The notes: generated by a model from the sequence alone, not told the origin. DNA of 64,000 nucleotides from Natrinema salinisoli (GCF_020405205.1 NZ_CP084469.1:3162001-3226000); one strand, 5' to 3'. Counted from the first letter of the stretch, positions 8,624 through 18,072 are shown. A program made the numbers and translations.

Positions 8624-9805
8624 ATGCGATGGTCGTCGGACGGCAGTTTACTCTCGAGAGACCGGATTCCGACGTATTTGATCGGGTTTGGACTCTCACT
8701 GACGTCCGTCGTGCTCGGTGAAATCGCTCTCCTCTACGCGTTCGATCCGACATCCGTCGACGATAGCGAGTTCCTCGTCGGCGTCCTTACGACGATGCCG
8801 TTCCTGATCGGCATCACGTACGCCGGTTACTGGCTCCGTTCGTCCGCGCTCTCGTCGGCACGCTACCCGCGCATCGCGGGGTGGTGTCTCGGCGGCTTGC
8901 TCACCTTCCTGATCGTCAACGTCCTCCTCATGTTCGTCATTCCGTCCGGATCCTGGCTCGTCATCTTCTCGTGGGGTCGGTGGGCCGCGGCTTTCGGCGC
9001 TGGGACCGGATTGCTCATCGGCTGTCTCGAAGGCCGCGCCATCGAGCGCGCTCTGGCCGCCGAACGCGCGGCCCTCCGAACGGAACACGTCGAGGCTCAA
9101 CGGGACTACCTCGATTACCTCAACGGCATTCTCCGCCACGAGGTGTTGAACACCGCGACGGTCATCAACGGCTACGCGTCGCAGGTCCTCGAGGAGGAGT
9201 CGTCGCTGGACGACCGCAGCCGTCGGTGGCTCGAGATCGTCATCGATCACTCCGAGGACATGTCGACGGTGATCGACGACGTGCGTATCCTCCTCCAGAC
9301 CACCGACGGGAACTTCCAGCTCGAGCCGGTCAACGCCACTCGAGTGGTGCGGGCCGAAGTTCGAAAACTGGAGAACGCATGGGAAGAGATCGACGTGGAG
9401 GCCTCGATTCCGCCGGACGTCCTCGTCCGCGCCGACGACTTGCTCCCCCGTATCTTCGGCAATCTCCTCTCGAACGCGGTCGAGCACAACGACGCTGCGA
9501 CCCCGCGCGTCACGGTCACTGTCGAGCCCGGTCCCGACACCGTTCGGTTCGAAATCGCGGACAACGGTCCCGGGATCCCCGACTCGGAGATCGATTCGCT
9601 CTTCGACCGGGTCGAAAGTCACGGCAGCACGCACGGACTGGGACTCTACCTGGTCGACCAGCTGGTCAGCCGCTACGACGGGACCGTCGAACTCGTCGAC
9701 ACCGGTCCCGAGGGGAGCCGCTTCGTCGTCGAACTCCCGGCCGTCTCGCCCGAACCGGGCGGTTCGTCCGAAGAGAGCGGACTGGCAGCACTTTCGTCCG
9801 AGTGA
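8624..9805 (+). CDS. membrane histidine kinase
   Basis: A 393-residue sensor kinase. About five hydrophobic segments occupy residues 15-140 (a membrane sensor without a recognisable PAS domain), followed by a short coiled linker and the HisKA/HATPase core. The H-box is NGILRHEVLN (His near residue 171), the N-box NLLSNAVEHND, G1 EIADNGPGIPD and G2 HGLGLYLVDQ, so all catalytic elements are intact. No cognate response regulator gene is adjacent. It directly follows norB, so it might sense redox or NO conditions, but that is only positional. The membrane topology resembles other haloarchaeal orphan kinases. Confidence 0.88.
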   Translation: MRWSSDGSLLSRDRIPTYLIGFGLSLTSVVLGEIALLYAFDPTSVDDSEFLVGVLTTMPFLIGITYAGYWLRSSALSSARYPRIAGWCLGGLLTFLIVNVLLMFVIPSGSWLVIFSWGRWAAAFGAGTGLLIGCLEGRAIERALAAERAALRTEHVEAQRDYLDYLNGILRHEVLNTATVINGYASQVLEEESSLDDRSRRWLEIVIDHSEDMSTVIDDVRILLQTTDGNFQLEPVNATRVVRAEVRKLENAWEEIDVEASIPPDVLVRADDLLPRIFGNLLSNAVEHNDAATPRVTVTVEPGPDTVRFEIADNGPGIPDSEIDSLFDRVESHGSTHGLGLYLVDQLVSRYDGTVELVDTGPEGSRFVVELPAVSPEPGGSSEESGLAALSSE

Positions 9806-9835
9806 TCGACCTCGAGTCGCTCCGGTCGGATTCGA

Positions 9836-11182
9836 CTACAGCGCTTCCTTGTACGCCTCGAGCGTCTCTTCGACGTCCTCCTCGGTGTGGCCGTAACTGA
9901 CGAACTGACACTCGAACTGGTTCTGCGAGAGGAAGACGTCCTGCTCTTTCATTTTCCCCCAGAAGATGCGCCGCCAGCGTTCGGTTTCGGCGTTTTTGAC
10001 GTCCCCGGCGTTTTTCGGACAGTAGTCGTAACGGGGACAGGTCGGGTCCTGTCGACAGCCGGCCTCGCACTGTTCTTCCAGGGAATCCGGCCCCGGTCCG
10101 TCTCGGGTGAATATTACCTTGAACATGCTGTCGGTGCCGGTGACGGTGTAGCTGGGGGCCTGATCGGCGACGATGTCCTGTAGTCCGCTTCGGAGCCGGT
10201 GGCCGAGCCCGTTGACGTGGTCGTAGACGTCGTTTTCCGCGGCGAATTGCAGGGTCTCGAGGCCGGCGGCCATGGTGACGGGGTGGCCGGAGAAGGTACC
10301 GGCCTGGAAGACGTCGCCGGAGGGCGTGAAGCCCTCGACGATTTCGGCGCGGCCGCCGATCGCGCCGACGGGGAAGCCGCCGCCGATGATCTTCCCGAAG
10401 GTCGTCAGATCGGGCGTGATCCCGAACTCGCTCTGGGCGCAGCCGAGGCCGCCGACGCGGAAGCCGGTGATCACTTCGTCGAAGATCAGCAGGGAGCCGT
10501 ACTCGTCGGTGATATCGCGGAGGAATTCGTGGTAGCCCTCCTCGGGGTAGACGATACCGTAGTTGCCAAGAATGGGCTCGGTGAGGACGGCCGCGATATC
10601 GTCACCGTGTTTCTCGAAGGCGTCCCGCATCGCCTTCTCGTCGTTGAACGGCACCGGGATGGTGTGTTCGGCGAACGACTGCGGGATGCCCGCCGAGGAC
10701 GGCTTCGGATTCTCCGCGTCGCCCTCGACCAGCGTCGACTCCTGTGCGCCGTGGTAGCCGCCCTGCATGACGACGATCTTGTTCCGACCGGTATAGCCGC
10801 GCGCGAGTCGCACCGCCGAGACCGTCGCCTCGGTCCCGGAGTTGACGAAGCGGATCTTCTCGACGCTCGGCACGTGGCGGACGACGAACTCCGCGAGGTC
10901 AACTTCGACCTCCGTCGGGGTGCCGTACATCGGGCCTTCACTGGCCTTCTGCTGGACGGCCGCCCGAACCGGCTCGGGAAGGTCGTGACCCAGCAACAGC
11001 GGGCCCAGTCCCATCACCCAGTCGATGTAGCGATTGCCGTCCGCGTCGATAACGTGGCCGCCGTCTCCCTTTTGCACGAAAAACGGATACGGCTCGATCG
11101 CCGCGCGAACCGCGGAGTTGACGCCGCCGGGCATCACCGACAGCGCCCGGTCGTACAGCTCGCGTGAGTTGTCCTCGGTCAT
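9836..11182 (-). CDS. hemL: glutamate-1-semialdehyde 2,1-aminomutase
   Basis: A PLP enzyme of 448 residues that makes 5-aminolevulinate in the C5 pathway. The start at 11182 gives [20 protein letters not shown], as in the family. Motifs: [64 protein letters not shown], and [17 protein letters not shown] with the PLP-binding Lys. An unusual Cys-rich stretch near the C-terminus ([20 protein letters not shown]) is an insertion relative to bacterial HemL and carries four or five Cys, perhaps a metal site; haloarchaeal relatives also have it as far as I recall. The next hem gene on the strand is hemB at 13729, with amt between. Confidence 0.94.
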   Translation of the reverse strand: MTEDNSRELYDRALSVMPGGVNSAVRAAIEPYPFFVQKGDGGHVIDADGNRYIDWVMGLGPLLLGHDLPEPVRAAVQQKASEGPMYGTPTEVEVDLAEFVVRHVPSVEKIRFVNSGTEATVSAVRLARGYTGRNKIVVMQGGYHGAQESTLVEGDAENPKPSSAGIPQSFAEHTIPVPFNDEKAMRDAFEKHGDDIAAVLTEPILGNYGIVYPEEGYHEFLRDITDEYGSLLIFDEVITGFRVGGLGCAQSEFGITPDLTTFGKIIGGGFPVGAIGGRAEIVEGFTPSGDVFQAGTFSGHPVTMAAGLETLQFAAENDVYDHVNGLGHRLRSGLQDIVADQAPSYTVTGTDSMFKVIFTRDGPGPDSLEEQCEAGCRQDPTCPRYDYCPKNAGDVKNAETERWRRIFWGKMKEQDVFLSQNQFECQFVSYGHTEEDVEETLEAYKEAL

Positions 11183-11569
11183 GCGCGGGCCTTCGGATTC
11201 GGGCGGCAAAGTAGTACCGAGGTCCGTCTCCGAACCGCCGACTCGCCGCCGAACGTGGCCCCCCTCACTCCCGCGTTTCGTCGGCGGACACGCGATACCC
11301 GCGGCTCGAGGTACGTTGATGGCACGCGAAAAGAGCGACACGGACTGCGTCGAACCCAGTACAGCGTGTCCGATCGAAACCACAGCGGACTACACGGGGT
11401 CGGCCGTGAACCGGAGTGCCCACAGCCGACGTGACGCCCGGTTCGGACGGGCGTCGAAGTGCCGAACGCTGATTGTCAGAGGTCACCGTGATACGTGGGT
11501 CGCGTGAGTCGCCTCACGTCGCGATCCGTCGGCGGGCGGATCGCGATCGATCGACCGCGCGGCCCGACC
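11183..11569. other. intergenic region upstream of hemL, no gene seen
   Basis: 387 bases without a convincing reading frame. A weak TATA-like element for hemL lies around 11205-11213 on the minus strand. A small hairpin (CGTGAG, loop TCGC, CTCACG) is at 11503-11518, downstream of amt. Nothing else was recognised. Confidence 0.5.
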
Positions 11570-13231
11570 TCAGACGGCGTCGGGACCGGTCTTGCCGGTG
11601 CGGATCTGGGTCGCGCCCTCGACGGGCATGACGAAGATCTTGCCGTCGCCGGGTTCGCCGGTTTCGGCACCCTCGCGGATGGCGTCGACGACTTCCTGCG
11701 CCGGGATGTCCGCGACGACGCACTCGATCTTGACTTTCTGGTGGAGATCGACCGTGTACTCCTCACCGCGCCACTGCCCTTTCTTCGCGGGTTGGGAGCC
11801 GCGACCGGAGACGTTGGTGACGGTCAGCGACGGCGCGCCGGCTTCGGCTAGCGACTGCTTGATCGCACCGAGGCGGTCGGGACGGACGATCGCGGTGACC
11901 ATCTTGATCTGGCCGTCATTGGGCTCGCCACCGTCGGCGCGAATGACCTCGTCGCCACCGTCGGTGGCGATGTCGGGCTGGCCGAACTCGGGGTAGGTGT
12001 CGACGCCGTGTTCGGAGACGTCGAGCCCGTCGCGTTCGTGTTCCTCGGAGACGCGGGCCTGGCCGGCAGCCTTCAGTGCACCGAACACGAGGGCAGTCGT
12101 GACGACCGTCCAGACGGTGATTGCCACGACGCCTGCGAGTTGTGCGATGAACGCGTTGACGACGTTATCGACGACGCCCGGCGCGGCCACGAACGGGAAC
12201 AGCAGGGTTCCGAGAACGCCAGCGGACCCGTGGACGGGGAAGACCGCACAGACGTCGTCGATCTTCAGGCGCTCCTCGACGAAGCTGAAGACGATCGGCA
12301 GCTGCGCGCCGGCGAGGAAGCCGACGACGATAGCGCCCCACCACGCGGCGACGTTGGGGATCGCCGTGATGCCGACGAGGCCGGCCAGCAGGCCGTTCGC
12401 CACGTAGAGCGTGTCGACTTTGCCCGTCTTCAGCAGGGCGACGGCACCGGAGCCGATTGCGCCCATCGCCATCGCCAGCGTCGTCGTCAGCGCGACGCGG
12501 CCGAGGACGGCACCGTTGAACACCATCTCTCCAGCGCTGTTCTCGACGAAGATCGAGGCCGTCCCGACGTTGAATCCGTACCAGCCGAAGGCGAGCACGA
12601 GCGTTCCCAGCACGGCGAAGGTCATCGAGTGGCCGGGAATGACGTTGACGCTACCGTCGCTGTTGTAGCGGTCCATGCGGGGTCCGAGCACCCACGCCGC
12701 GGTGAGGCCGGCGATGCCGCCCATCCCGTGGACGATCATCCCGCCGGCGAAGTCCTGGAAGCCGGTTCCGAGGAACTGGCTAACGTACGCACCGGACCAC
12801 GTGATCCCGGTGACGACGGGGTAGATGACCGCCGCCAGCAGAAGCGTGTAGGTCACGTACGCGCGGAGTTTCGCGCGTCCGGCGACGGCACCGGAGACGA
12901 TCGTCGCCGCCGTCATCGCGAAGACGGCCCCGTACAACCAGCCGTCGGCCCAGGATGCCGGATCGGTTCCGGCGACCCAGGTGAAGCCGCCGCCGCCGAC
13001 GAGACTGCTCACGCCGGCACCGACGAGGAAGAACGCCATCACGCCGACCGACCAGGTCAGCAGGTTCTTCGTCAGCTGGTTCGCGACGTTCTTCGAGCGA
13101 ACCTGACCCGCCTCCAGCATCGCGAAGCCCGCGTGCATGAAGAAGATCAGGAACGACACGACCAGAATCCACGTGTAGTTGAGCGCCCCTGCCAGCATTT
13201 CGGTATCGGCCTGCAGGATCGTCGGCTCCAT
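11570..13231 (-). CDS. amt: ammonium transporter fused to a P-II signalling domain
   Basis: 553 residues. Residues 1 to about 400 are an Amt/Mep/Rh ammonium channel with eleven hydrophobic helices; the twin-His pore residues lie in [14 protein letters not shown] and [13 protein letters not shown]. After an acidic linker, residues about 443-553 are a complete GlnB/GlnK-type domain: [20 protein letters not shown], then the T-loop with RGEEYTVD (Tyr at the site that is uridylylated in bacteria), VKIECVVAD, and a C-terminal [19 protein letters not shown]. Normally P-II is a separate protein that plugs Amt under nitrogen sufficiency; here it is covalently attached. No separate glnK is in the window. 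Its start codon overlaps the stop of a 26-codon ORF. Confidence 0.93.
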   Translation of the reverse strand: MEPTILQADTEMLAGALNYTWILVVSFLIFFMHAGFAMLEAGQVRSKNVANQLTKNLLTWSVGVMAFFLVGAGVSSLVGGGGFTWVAGTDPASWADGWLYGAVFAMTAATIVSGAVAGRAKLRAYVTYTLLLAAVIYPVVTGITWSGAYVSQFLGTGFQDFAGGMIVHGMGGIAGLTAAWVLGPRMDRYNSDGSVNVIPGHSMTFAVLGTLVLAFGWYGFNVGTASIFVENSAGEMVFNGAVLGRVALTTTLAMAMGAIGSGAVALLKTGKVDTLYVANGLLAGLVGITAIPNVAAWWGAIVVGFLAGAQLPIVFSFVEERLKIDDVCAVFPVHGSAGVLGTLLFPFVAAPGVVDNVVNAFIAQLAGVVAITVWTVVTTALVFGALKAAGQARVSEEHERDGLDVSEHGVDTYPEFGQPDIATDGGDEVIRADGGEPNDGQIKMVTAIVRPDRLGAIKQSLAEAGAPSLTVTNVSGRGSQPAKKGQWRGEEYTVDLHQKVKIECVVADIPAQEVVDAIREGAETGEPGDGKIFVMPVEGATQIRTGKTGPDAV

Positions 13232-13311
13232 CAGGCATCCACCCCTCTCTCCTGGTCACTGCTACTCGAATCTGCCATACGTTCGTCCTCTTTCAGTGCA
13301 ATCTCGTTCAT
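13231..13311 (-). CDS. 26-residue ORF coupled to amt
   Basis: This minus-strand ORF reads [20 protein letters not shown] and ends ERGVDA; its TGA overlaps the amt ATG (TGATG). A strong Shine-Dalgarno sequence (AGGAGG) sits six bases before its ATG, and a TATA-like GCTTAAATGAT lies 40 bases upstream, so this, not amt itself, is placed to recruit the ribosome. It may be a leader peptide for translational coupling or a short regulatory peptide. An alternative is that it is only a 5' untranslated region, although the SD position favours translation. Confidence 0.5.
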   Translation of the reverse strand: MNEIALKEDERMADSSSSDQERGVDA

Positions 13312-13350
13312 GATCGTCCTCCTAATCACGTTAGAGGTTCTTGTACCTGT

Positions 13351-13361
13351 ATCATTTAAGC
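13351..13361 (-). promoter_or_regulatory. promoter of the amt transcript
   Basis: On the minus strand GCTTAAATGAT forms a TATA-like element. A start about 26 bases downstream leaves a leader of roughly 15 bases that contains AGGAGG before the ATG at 13311. The plus strand at 13380-13480 is AT-rich with several TATA-like words, which may hold nitrogen-responsive sites. Confidence 0.5.
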
Positions 13362-13380
13362 ATTAGCCTTTACAAATAGG

Positions 13381-13728
13381 CAAAATAATGCCTGTAATAG
13401 GTGTATCCGTCCAAAGCTAGAGCAGATTTAACGTATATAAGGGCATTCGAAATCACGTCTTTTTCGAGCAACGGTTATATTTTACCTGTTTGTCAACCGC
13501 CACTGAGCGACGAACCAGTTCGAAATCGAGACAATCGCCCCAAAATAGGCGCCAGTACGGGCGTATCGGCTGGGATGCGCTCGCGCGCGGCAGATATTGC
13601 CCACCCGTCGCGCCGGGACGGTCTGAGATTGACATTCGTCTAATCACGCGTCCCCAGCGAGAGAATGTGGTCGTTTTAGCCGCCTTTCCGGTCCCGCGAC
13701 GAGACTATCTCGGCCAACGCGGCCGATC
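13381..13728. other. AT-rich intergenic stretch between amt and hemB, no gene seen
   Basis: The first 110 bases are markedly AT-rich for this genome (ATATAAGG near 13435 and GGTTATATTTTACC near 13482), the rest is GC-rich. Frames crossing it start and stop without coding character. It separates the amt promoter from the end of hemB. Confidence 0.45.
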
Positions 13729-14739
13729 CTACAGCCGCTCCGCGATATCCTCGGCGAAATACGTCAGAATCAGGTCCGCACCCGCACGTTTGATCGACAG
13801 CAGCGATTCGGTGGCGGCCGCGTCGAGATCGAGCCACCCCTTCTCGGCGGCGGCGTGGAGCATCGCGTACTCGCCGGAGACGTTGTAGGCGGCGACGGGG
13901 TGGTCGAACTCCCGACGAACGTTAGCGATGATGTCGAGGTACGCCAGGGCGGGTTTGACCATCATCACGTCCGCGCCCTGCTCGGCGTCCAGCCGGACCT
14001 CCCGCATGGCTTCCCGCGAGTTCGCGGGATCCATCTGATAGTGTCTGCGGTTGCCGAAGGAAGGCGCGCCGTCGGCGGCGTCACGGAAGGGGCCGTAGAA
14101 CGCGCTCTCGTACTTGGCCGCGTAGCTCATGATCGGGACGTGTTCGAAGCCTGCCTCGTCCAGCGCCGAGCGAATGGCCCCGACCATGCCGTCCATCATC
14201 CCGCTCGGCGCGACCATGTCCGCGCCCGCACGGGCGTGCGAGACGGCGATCTGCTCGAGCGCGTCCAGGGTGGCGTCGTTGTCGACGGTCGTCGTCGGCT
14301 CGCAGGCGGGGCCGCCCTCGACGACCTCCTCGCTCCGGAGCTCCTCCTCGAGCGGGCCGCAGTGACCGTGATCGGTGTACTCACAGAGGCAGACGTCCGT
14401 GATGACGTACGCGTCGGTTTCGCTCGTGATCCGGCGGAGCGCCTCCTGAACGACGCCGTCCTCGGCCCAGGCGCGGGTGCCTTCGGAGTCTTTCGATTCC
14501 GGGATGCCGAAGAGCATGACCGCTTCGACGCCCGTCTCGAGGACTTCCTCGACGCGGGCGACGATCCCCTCGATCGGGACACGATCGTGACCGGGCATCG
14601 ACTCGATGGGCGTGCGCTCGTCGGTCGTGGCGTCGACGAACACCGGTGCGATGAGATCGGCCGGCTCGAGACTCGTCTCGCTGACGAGGTCCCGAACCCG
14701 GTCCTGTCGAAGGCGACGGGGACGGTGAGTGAGATCCAT
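13729..14739 (-). CDS. hemB: delta-aminolevulinic acid dehydratase
   Basis: A 336-residue porphobilinogen synthase that condenses two 5-aminolevulinate molecules. Motifs: RPRRLRQD, LIAPVFVDA, SMPGHDRVPIEG, VITDVCLCEYTDHGHCG with three Cys of the zinc site, DMVAPSGMMDGMVGAIR, and YAAKYESAFYGPFRDA with a Schiff-base Lys. The second Schiff-base Lys is in VMMVKPALAYLDII, and the C-terminal part contains SGEYAMLHAAAEKGW. An insert of about 20 residues (ELRSEEVVEGGPACE) follows the zinc loop. A minus-strand CTTTTGC about 27 bases before the ATG suggests a leaderless transcript. The path hemL-hemB-hemC-hemD is thus complete in this window except for glutamyl-tRNA reductase. Confidence 0.95.
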   Translation of the reverse strand: MDLTHRPRRLRQDRVRDLVSETSLEPADLIAPVFVDATTDERTPIESMPGHDRVPIEGIVARVEEVLETGVEAVMLFGIPESKDSEGTRAWAEDGVVQEALRRITSETDAYVITDVCLCEYTDHGHCGPLEEELRSEEVVEGGPACEPTTTVDNDATLDALEQIAVSHARAGADMVAPSGMMDGMVGAIRSALDEAGFEHVPIMSYAAKYESAFYGPFRDAADGAPSFGNRRHYQMDPANSREAMREVRLDAEQGADVMMVKPALAYLDIIANVRREFDHPVAAYNVSGEYAMLHAAAEKGWLDLDAAATESLLSIKRAGADLILTYFAEDIAERL

Positions 14740-14911
14740 ATCGGTGCATTTGCCGGGAGTCGCAAAAGCACCTCGCTCCGGAATCGATCAGTGCCGGTCG
14801 TCAGTCTTCGGCTTCGCTCGTCGGAATCGCCGCTCGATGCTCGAGCGGATCGCGACGGTCGTTGTTACGGCCGGAGTACACGACCTCTGACTCCCGCCGA
14901 ACTCACAACTC

Positions 14912-14919
14912 GCTTATAC
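14912..14919 (+). promoter_or_regulatory. TATA box of the 49-residue zinc ribbon gene
   Basis: CTTATACG lies about 27 bases before the ATG at 14943, the spacing for a leaderless transcript, which supports the short protein as a real gene. Confidence 0.5.
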
Positions 14920-14942
14920 GACCCGGCGGCGAAGAGCGCTCG

Positions 14943-15092
14943 ATGGCAGCGCAATCACGTCGGAAGGGCGCAGCACGGTGTACGGACTGCGGCAGAGCGT
15001 TGGCAGTCTGGCTCTCGGGGGACGAGGTTCGACCGATCGGGAGCGCCGACGGCTGTCCGTGCGGTGGTACGTCCTTTCGCGTGTTCTGGTAA
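14943..15092 (+). CDS. small zinc ribbon protein
   Basis: 49 residues, basic at the N-terminus (MAAQSRRKGAAR) and with two Cys pairs, CTDC and CPCGG, spaced about 21 residues apart, which form a classic zinc ribbon. A TATA box at the leaderless distance supports expression. It stands between hemB (divergent) and a TrmB-like regulator. Function unknown; such micro zinc proteins are common in haloarchaea and may bind nucleic acid or proteins. Confidence 0.65.
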   Translation: MAAQSRRKGAARCTDCGRALAVWLSGDEVRPIGSADGCPCGGTSFRVFW

Positions 15093-15156
15093 GGCTGTAT
15101 AGTAGGGTGGCCTGAGAAAGCCGCGTTCTTTCCCGACTCCGCGTCTAGGGACGACC

Positions 15157-15957
15157 GTGTCAAACGCCGAGGAAGCGGTCAGCGCCCTCGAGGGGCTCGG
15201 ACTAACCGAGTACGAAGCCCGCTGTTTCGTGGCGCTCGTCCGGATCTCGACGGGGACCGCCAAGGAGATCAGTCAGGTCGCGGACATCCCCCGTTCGCGG
15301 GTGTACGACACGATCGAACGGCTCGACCGAAAGGGGCTCGTCAGCGTCCAGCAGACCGAACCCCGTCAATACAAGGCCGTCCCGGTCGAGACGGCGTGTC
15401 GGCGAATCCGCGAAGACTACGACTCGCGGATCAACGCCGCCGAGCGCTCCCTCGGCCAACTCGAGGAACCCGACTCGCGGGACGACGAGGGAATGTGGGC
15501 GATCACCCAGAAGGAACACGTCACCGAACGCGTCGTCCGCTTCCTGGAGGAGGCCGAGGAGACGATTCACTACCTCGTCCCGGCGACGGAGGTGGTCGAT
15601 CGACCGATCCTCGACGGGCTTCAGTCGGCCGCCGATCGCGGCGTCAGCGTCTACATCGAAGTACCGACCGGAGACGATCGCGAGGAGTTCGCGGCGGCAG
15701 TTCCCGACGCCGACGTCGTCGTCGCACCCGACCTCGAGACGACCAGTACCGTCCACGACGAGTGGCCGGCACAGTTGCTCATGGCCGACCAGGAAGCGAT
15801 CGTCGCGGCCGGGGTCAAAGAGAGCGATCTCCCCGACGTGGTCAACGAGACGGCGGTCTGGACCTACGGCCGCGATCACGGGTTCGCCGTCTGGACTCGC
15901 GAACTGCTGGACGACCGGCTCGAGGAACGCGACGAGGACCGAACGACGGACGATTGA
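15157..15957 (+). CDS. TrmB family transcriptional regulator
   Basis: 266 residues starting with GTG. The N-terminal winged helix (LGLTEYEARCFVALV, then TAKEISQVADIPRSRVYDTIERLDRKGLVSV) is the TrmB DNA-binding domain, and QYKAVPVETACRRIREDYDSRI is the following coiled coil. The C-terminal part (residues about 115-255) resembles the phospholipase-D-like effector domain of shorter TrmB proteins, not the sugar-binding one, and its ligand is unknown. No target is evident. The 7Fe ferredoxin gene is the next one on the strand. Confidence 0.85.
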   Translation: MSNAEEAVSALEGLGLTEYEARCFVALVRISTGTAKEISQVADIPRSRVYDTIERLDRKGLVSVQQTEPRQYKAVPVETACRRIREDYDSRINAAERSLGQLEEPDSRDDEGMWAITQKEHVTERVVRFLEEAEETIHYLVPATEVVDRPILDGLQSAADRGVSVYIEVPTGDDREEFAAAVPDADVVVAPDLETTSTVHDEWPAQLLMADQEAIVAAGVKESDLPDVVNETAVWTYGRDHGFAVWTRELLDDRLEERDEDRTTDD

Positions 15958-15993
15958 GTCGTCCGTCGTCGTCCCCGCTCGAGGACGGGCTGA

Positions 15994-16443
<450 letters not shown>

Positions 16444-16445
16444 AA

Positions 16446-16610
16446 TTACTCGGCGCGATCCACGTCGACTTTCTCTTTCAGGCTCTCGAGCCCGTCGGCT
16501 TCGGCGAGCTCCTGGAGACGCTCGCGGAAGTGTTCCTCGCAGAGGCCAACCCTGAGCCCGTCTGACTCGGCGGCGAAGGCAGCCTCGCGGTCACAGTAGT
16601 GGCAGTTCAT
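16446..16610 (-). CDS. DUF6757-like small zinc-finger protein
   Basis: A 54-residue protein beginning MNCHYCDREAAFAAESDG, with a CxxC pair, then GLCEEHFRERLQEL with a further Cys and His; the four residues can form one zinc site (C4, C7, C33, H36 approximately). The C-terminal half is an amphipathic charged helix. I recognise the pattern as a widespread haloarchaeal small family (DUF6757), name given from memory. It overlaps no other gene and runs convergent to the ferredoxin gene, two bases from its stop codon. Function unknown. Confidence 0.72.
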   Translation of the reverse strand: MNCHYCDREAAFAAESDGLRVGLCEEHFRERLQELAEADGLESLKEKVDVDRAE

Positions 16611-16666
16611 ACCCGGCCGTTAGGACCACGATGCATTGAACCCTCCGCTAGCGGCCAGGGTTCAGG

Positions 16667-17446
16667 TCAGCCGACTGTCAACTCGAGGCGTTCGTACGCC
16701 CTCCTGGAGAGTCCGGCGACGCCGAGGCGCTCGTCGTGGGCGTCGCTGCCGCCGGTCGCGAGCAACCCGTGTCGCTCGATCGCTCGCTCGACGGGCGCGC
16801 GATCGACCTCGCGACCGTAGGGATACTCGAATTCGACGGCGTCGAGTTCGGCCGCCAGCGCGAGCGCGCTCTCGGGATCGCGGTACCGTAGCGGGTGGGC
16901 CAGCGAGACGAGCCGACACGATTCAGCCAATGCCGTCCGCCCCCGTTCGAACGAGGGGACGTCCCGAGGCACGTAGCACGGACAGTCGGAGCCGATGACG
17001 TGATCGAACGCGCCCTGATAGTCGTACTCGGTCTCGGGATGTGCCTCGATCGCCCGCGCGATGTGGGGCCGCCCGAACCCGCCGTCGACGGTCACGTCCA
17101 GATCGATGCCGAGCCGCGATTCCACGCAGTCGACGATCGCCCGCCCACGCTCTTTTCGGTTCGCCTGAATGTCCGCGAGAATCGCCTCGAGGTCCGCGCT
17201 CGGCTCGAGTCCGTATCCGAGCAGATCGAGCCGCTGGCCCCCCGGCGTCTCGACGCGAAGCTCGATCCCGTGAACGAGCGTCACGCCGTCACGCTCGACG
17301 ACTGGCCCGTCGAACGGCTGTACCCGATCGTGGTCGGTCACCGCGACGACCTCGACGCCGCCGCTGCGGGCGGCCTCGGGGACCGCCTCGAGTGCGAGGC
17401 TGCCGTCCGAGCGCGTCGTGTGGACGTGTAAGTCCGCGTAAGGCAT
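16667..17446 (-). CDS. PHP-domain metal-dependent phosphoesterase
   Basis: 259 residues. The PHP motifs are complete: ADLHVHTTRSDGS at the N-terminus, VTDHDRV, HGIELRVE, GRPHIARAIEAH, SLAHPLRYRD and the final GGSDAHDERLG. These provide the His and Asp residues of a three-metal site. Members act on phosphoesters such as nucleoside 3',5'-bisphosphates or histidinol phosphate; this protein most resembles the TrpH/YciV type, which is an inference from length and motif spacing. Two Cys (SDCPCYVP) are unusual for the family. Monocistronic by position. Confidence 0.88.
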   Translation of the reverse strand: MPYADLHVHTTRSDGSLALEAVPEAARSGGVEVVAVTDHDRVQPFDGPVVERDGVTLVHGIELRVETPGGQRLDLLGYGLEPSADLEAILADIQANRKERGRAIVDCVESRLGIDLDVTVDGGFGRPHIARAIEAHPETEYDYQGAFDHVIGSDCPCYVPRDVPSFERGRTALAESCRLVSLAHPLRYRDPESALALAAELDAVEFEYPYGREVDRAPVERAIERHGLLATGGSDAHDERLGVAGLSRRAYERLELTVG

Positions 17447-17570
17447 ACGATATCCGAACGCCCCCGCTCGTAAAGGCGTTTCTCCGGCCCTGCTGCCGGT
17501 TTTCGGAATCTCTAGAGCTGTATTAGGTATATTAGGTATCCAGTGCTACTAGGAAACATAGATGGACAAT

Positions 17571-17578
17571 GTTTATAA
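17571..17578 (+). promoter_or_regulatory. TATA box of the DUF5789-like gene
   Basis: GTTTATAA in an AT-rich stretch, 27-34 bases before the ATG at 17605. It gives a nearly leaderless start. Confidence 0.55.
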
Positions 17579-17604
17579 TTATCGTTCACGCAGGTTAGGG
17601 CGTA

Positions 17605-17892
17605 ATGCTGCTCAATGGCACCGGCGAGGTCATCGACGACCACGAGTACCCCGCGACGACCGAAGAAATGATCGAGGAGTACGGCGATCGCACCCTCGAA
17701 CTCCCGAACGGTAGCGAGACGGTCGGCGATGTACTCGCCCGCCTCGAGTCCGAGACCTTCGAAACACCGGAGGACGCCCGCTTCGCTGTCTACTCCGCCG
17801 TCAGCGACAAGGCGATCGGACGCGTCGGCTACAGCGACCGCGACCCGACCCCGGTCGGCAGCCCGTATTCGCCCGACGCGGTTTCCTTCTAA
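17605..17892 (+). CDS. DUF5789-like small acidic protein
   Basis: 95 residues, soluble, no Cys. The start MLLNGTGEVIDDHEYPATTEE and the motifs LELPNGSETVGDVL, ARFAVYSAVSDKAIGRVGYSDRDP recall a family found throughout haloarchaea (DUF5789 by memory, related in style to DUF2795). The core looks like a small helical fold that may bind nucleic acid, which is speculation. It has its own TATA box upstream and a T-run with a hairpin downstream, so it is probably monocistronic. Confidence 0.7.
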   Translation: MLLNGTGEVIDDHEYPATTEEMIEEYGDRTLELPNGSETVGDVLARLESETFETPEDARFAVYSAVSDKAIGRVGYSDRDPTPVGSPYSPDAVSF

Positions 17893-17895
17893 CAA

Positions 17896-17941
17896 ACTTT
17901 TTTAGCGGGGTCCTCCCTCGCTTCGCTCGGTCGAACCCCGC
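17896..17941 (+). terminator. T-run and hairpin after the DUF5789-like gene
   Basis: CTTTTTT at 17897-17903 follows the stop codon and is followed by the inverted repeat GCGGGGT/ACCCCGC (about 17905-17941) with an internal CTCGCTTCGCTCGG palindrome. Confidence 0.5.
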
Positions 17942-17962
17942 CAAAAAACTTTGATGAAAAAA

Positions 17963-17991
17963 GGCCGAGCGCTCGCTTCGCTCGCGCTCGG
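17963..17991. repeat. palindrome of the CGAGCG type
   Basis: CCGAGCGC pairs with GCGCTCGG around an 11-base loop rich in CTCG. It belongs to the same style of short GC-rich inverted repeats as those in hemD and at 37.5 kb. Confidence 0.5.
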
Positions 17992-18072
17992 TACAACTAC
18001 TTTGCCACGATGGCTACGGGTAGCGGAACACCGTTAGCATCCGCGAGCGAACGGAAGGAGGAGTGCTTTTAT

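Noticed and set aside
12008-13366. 452-codon open frame antisense to amt
   Set aside because: Composed of Arg/Asp/His-rich runs typical of antisense frames in high-GC genes.
13453-13888. Overlapping short frames in the gap between amt and hemB
   Set aside because: None has a ribosome-binding site, TATA at proper distance or coding-like composition; they cross the hemB end.
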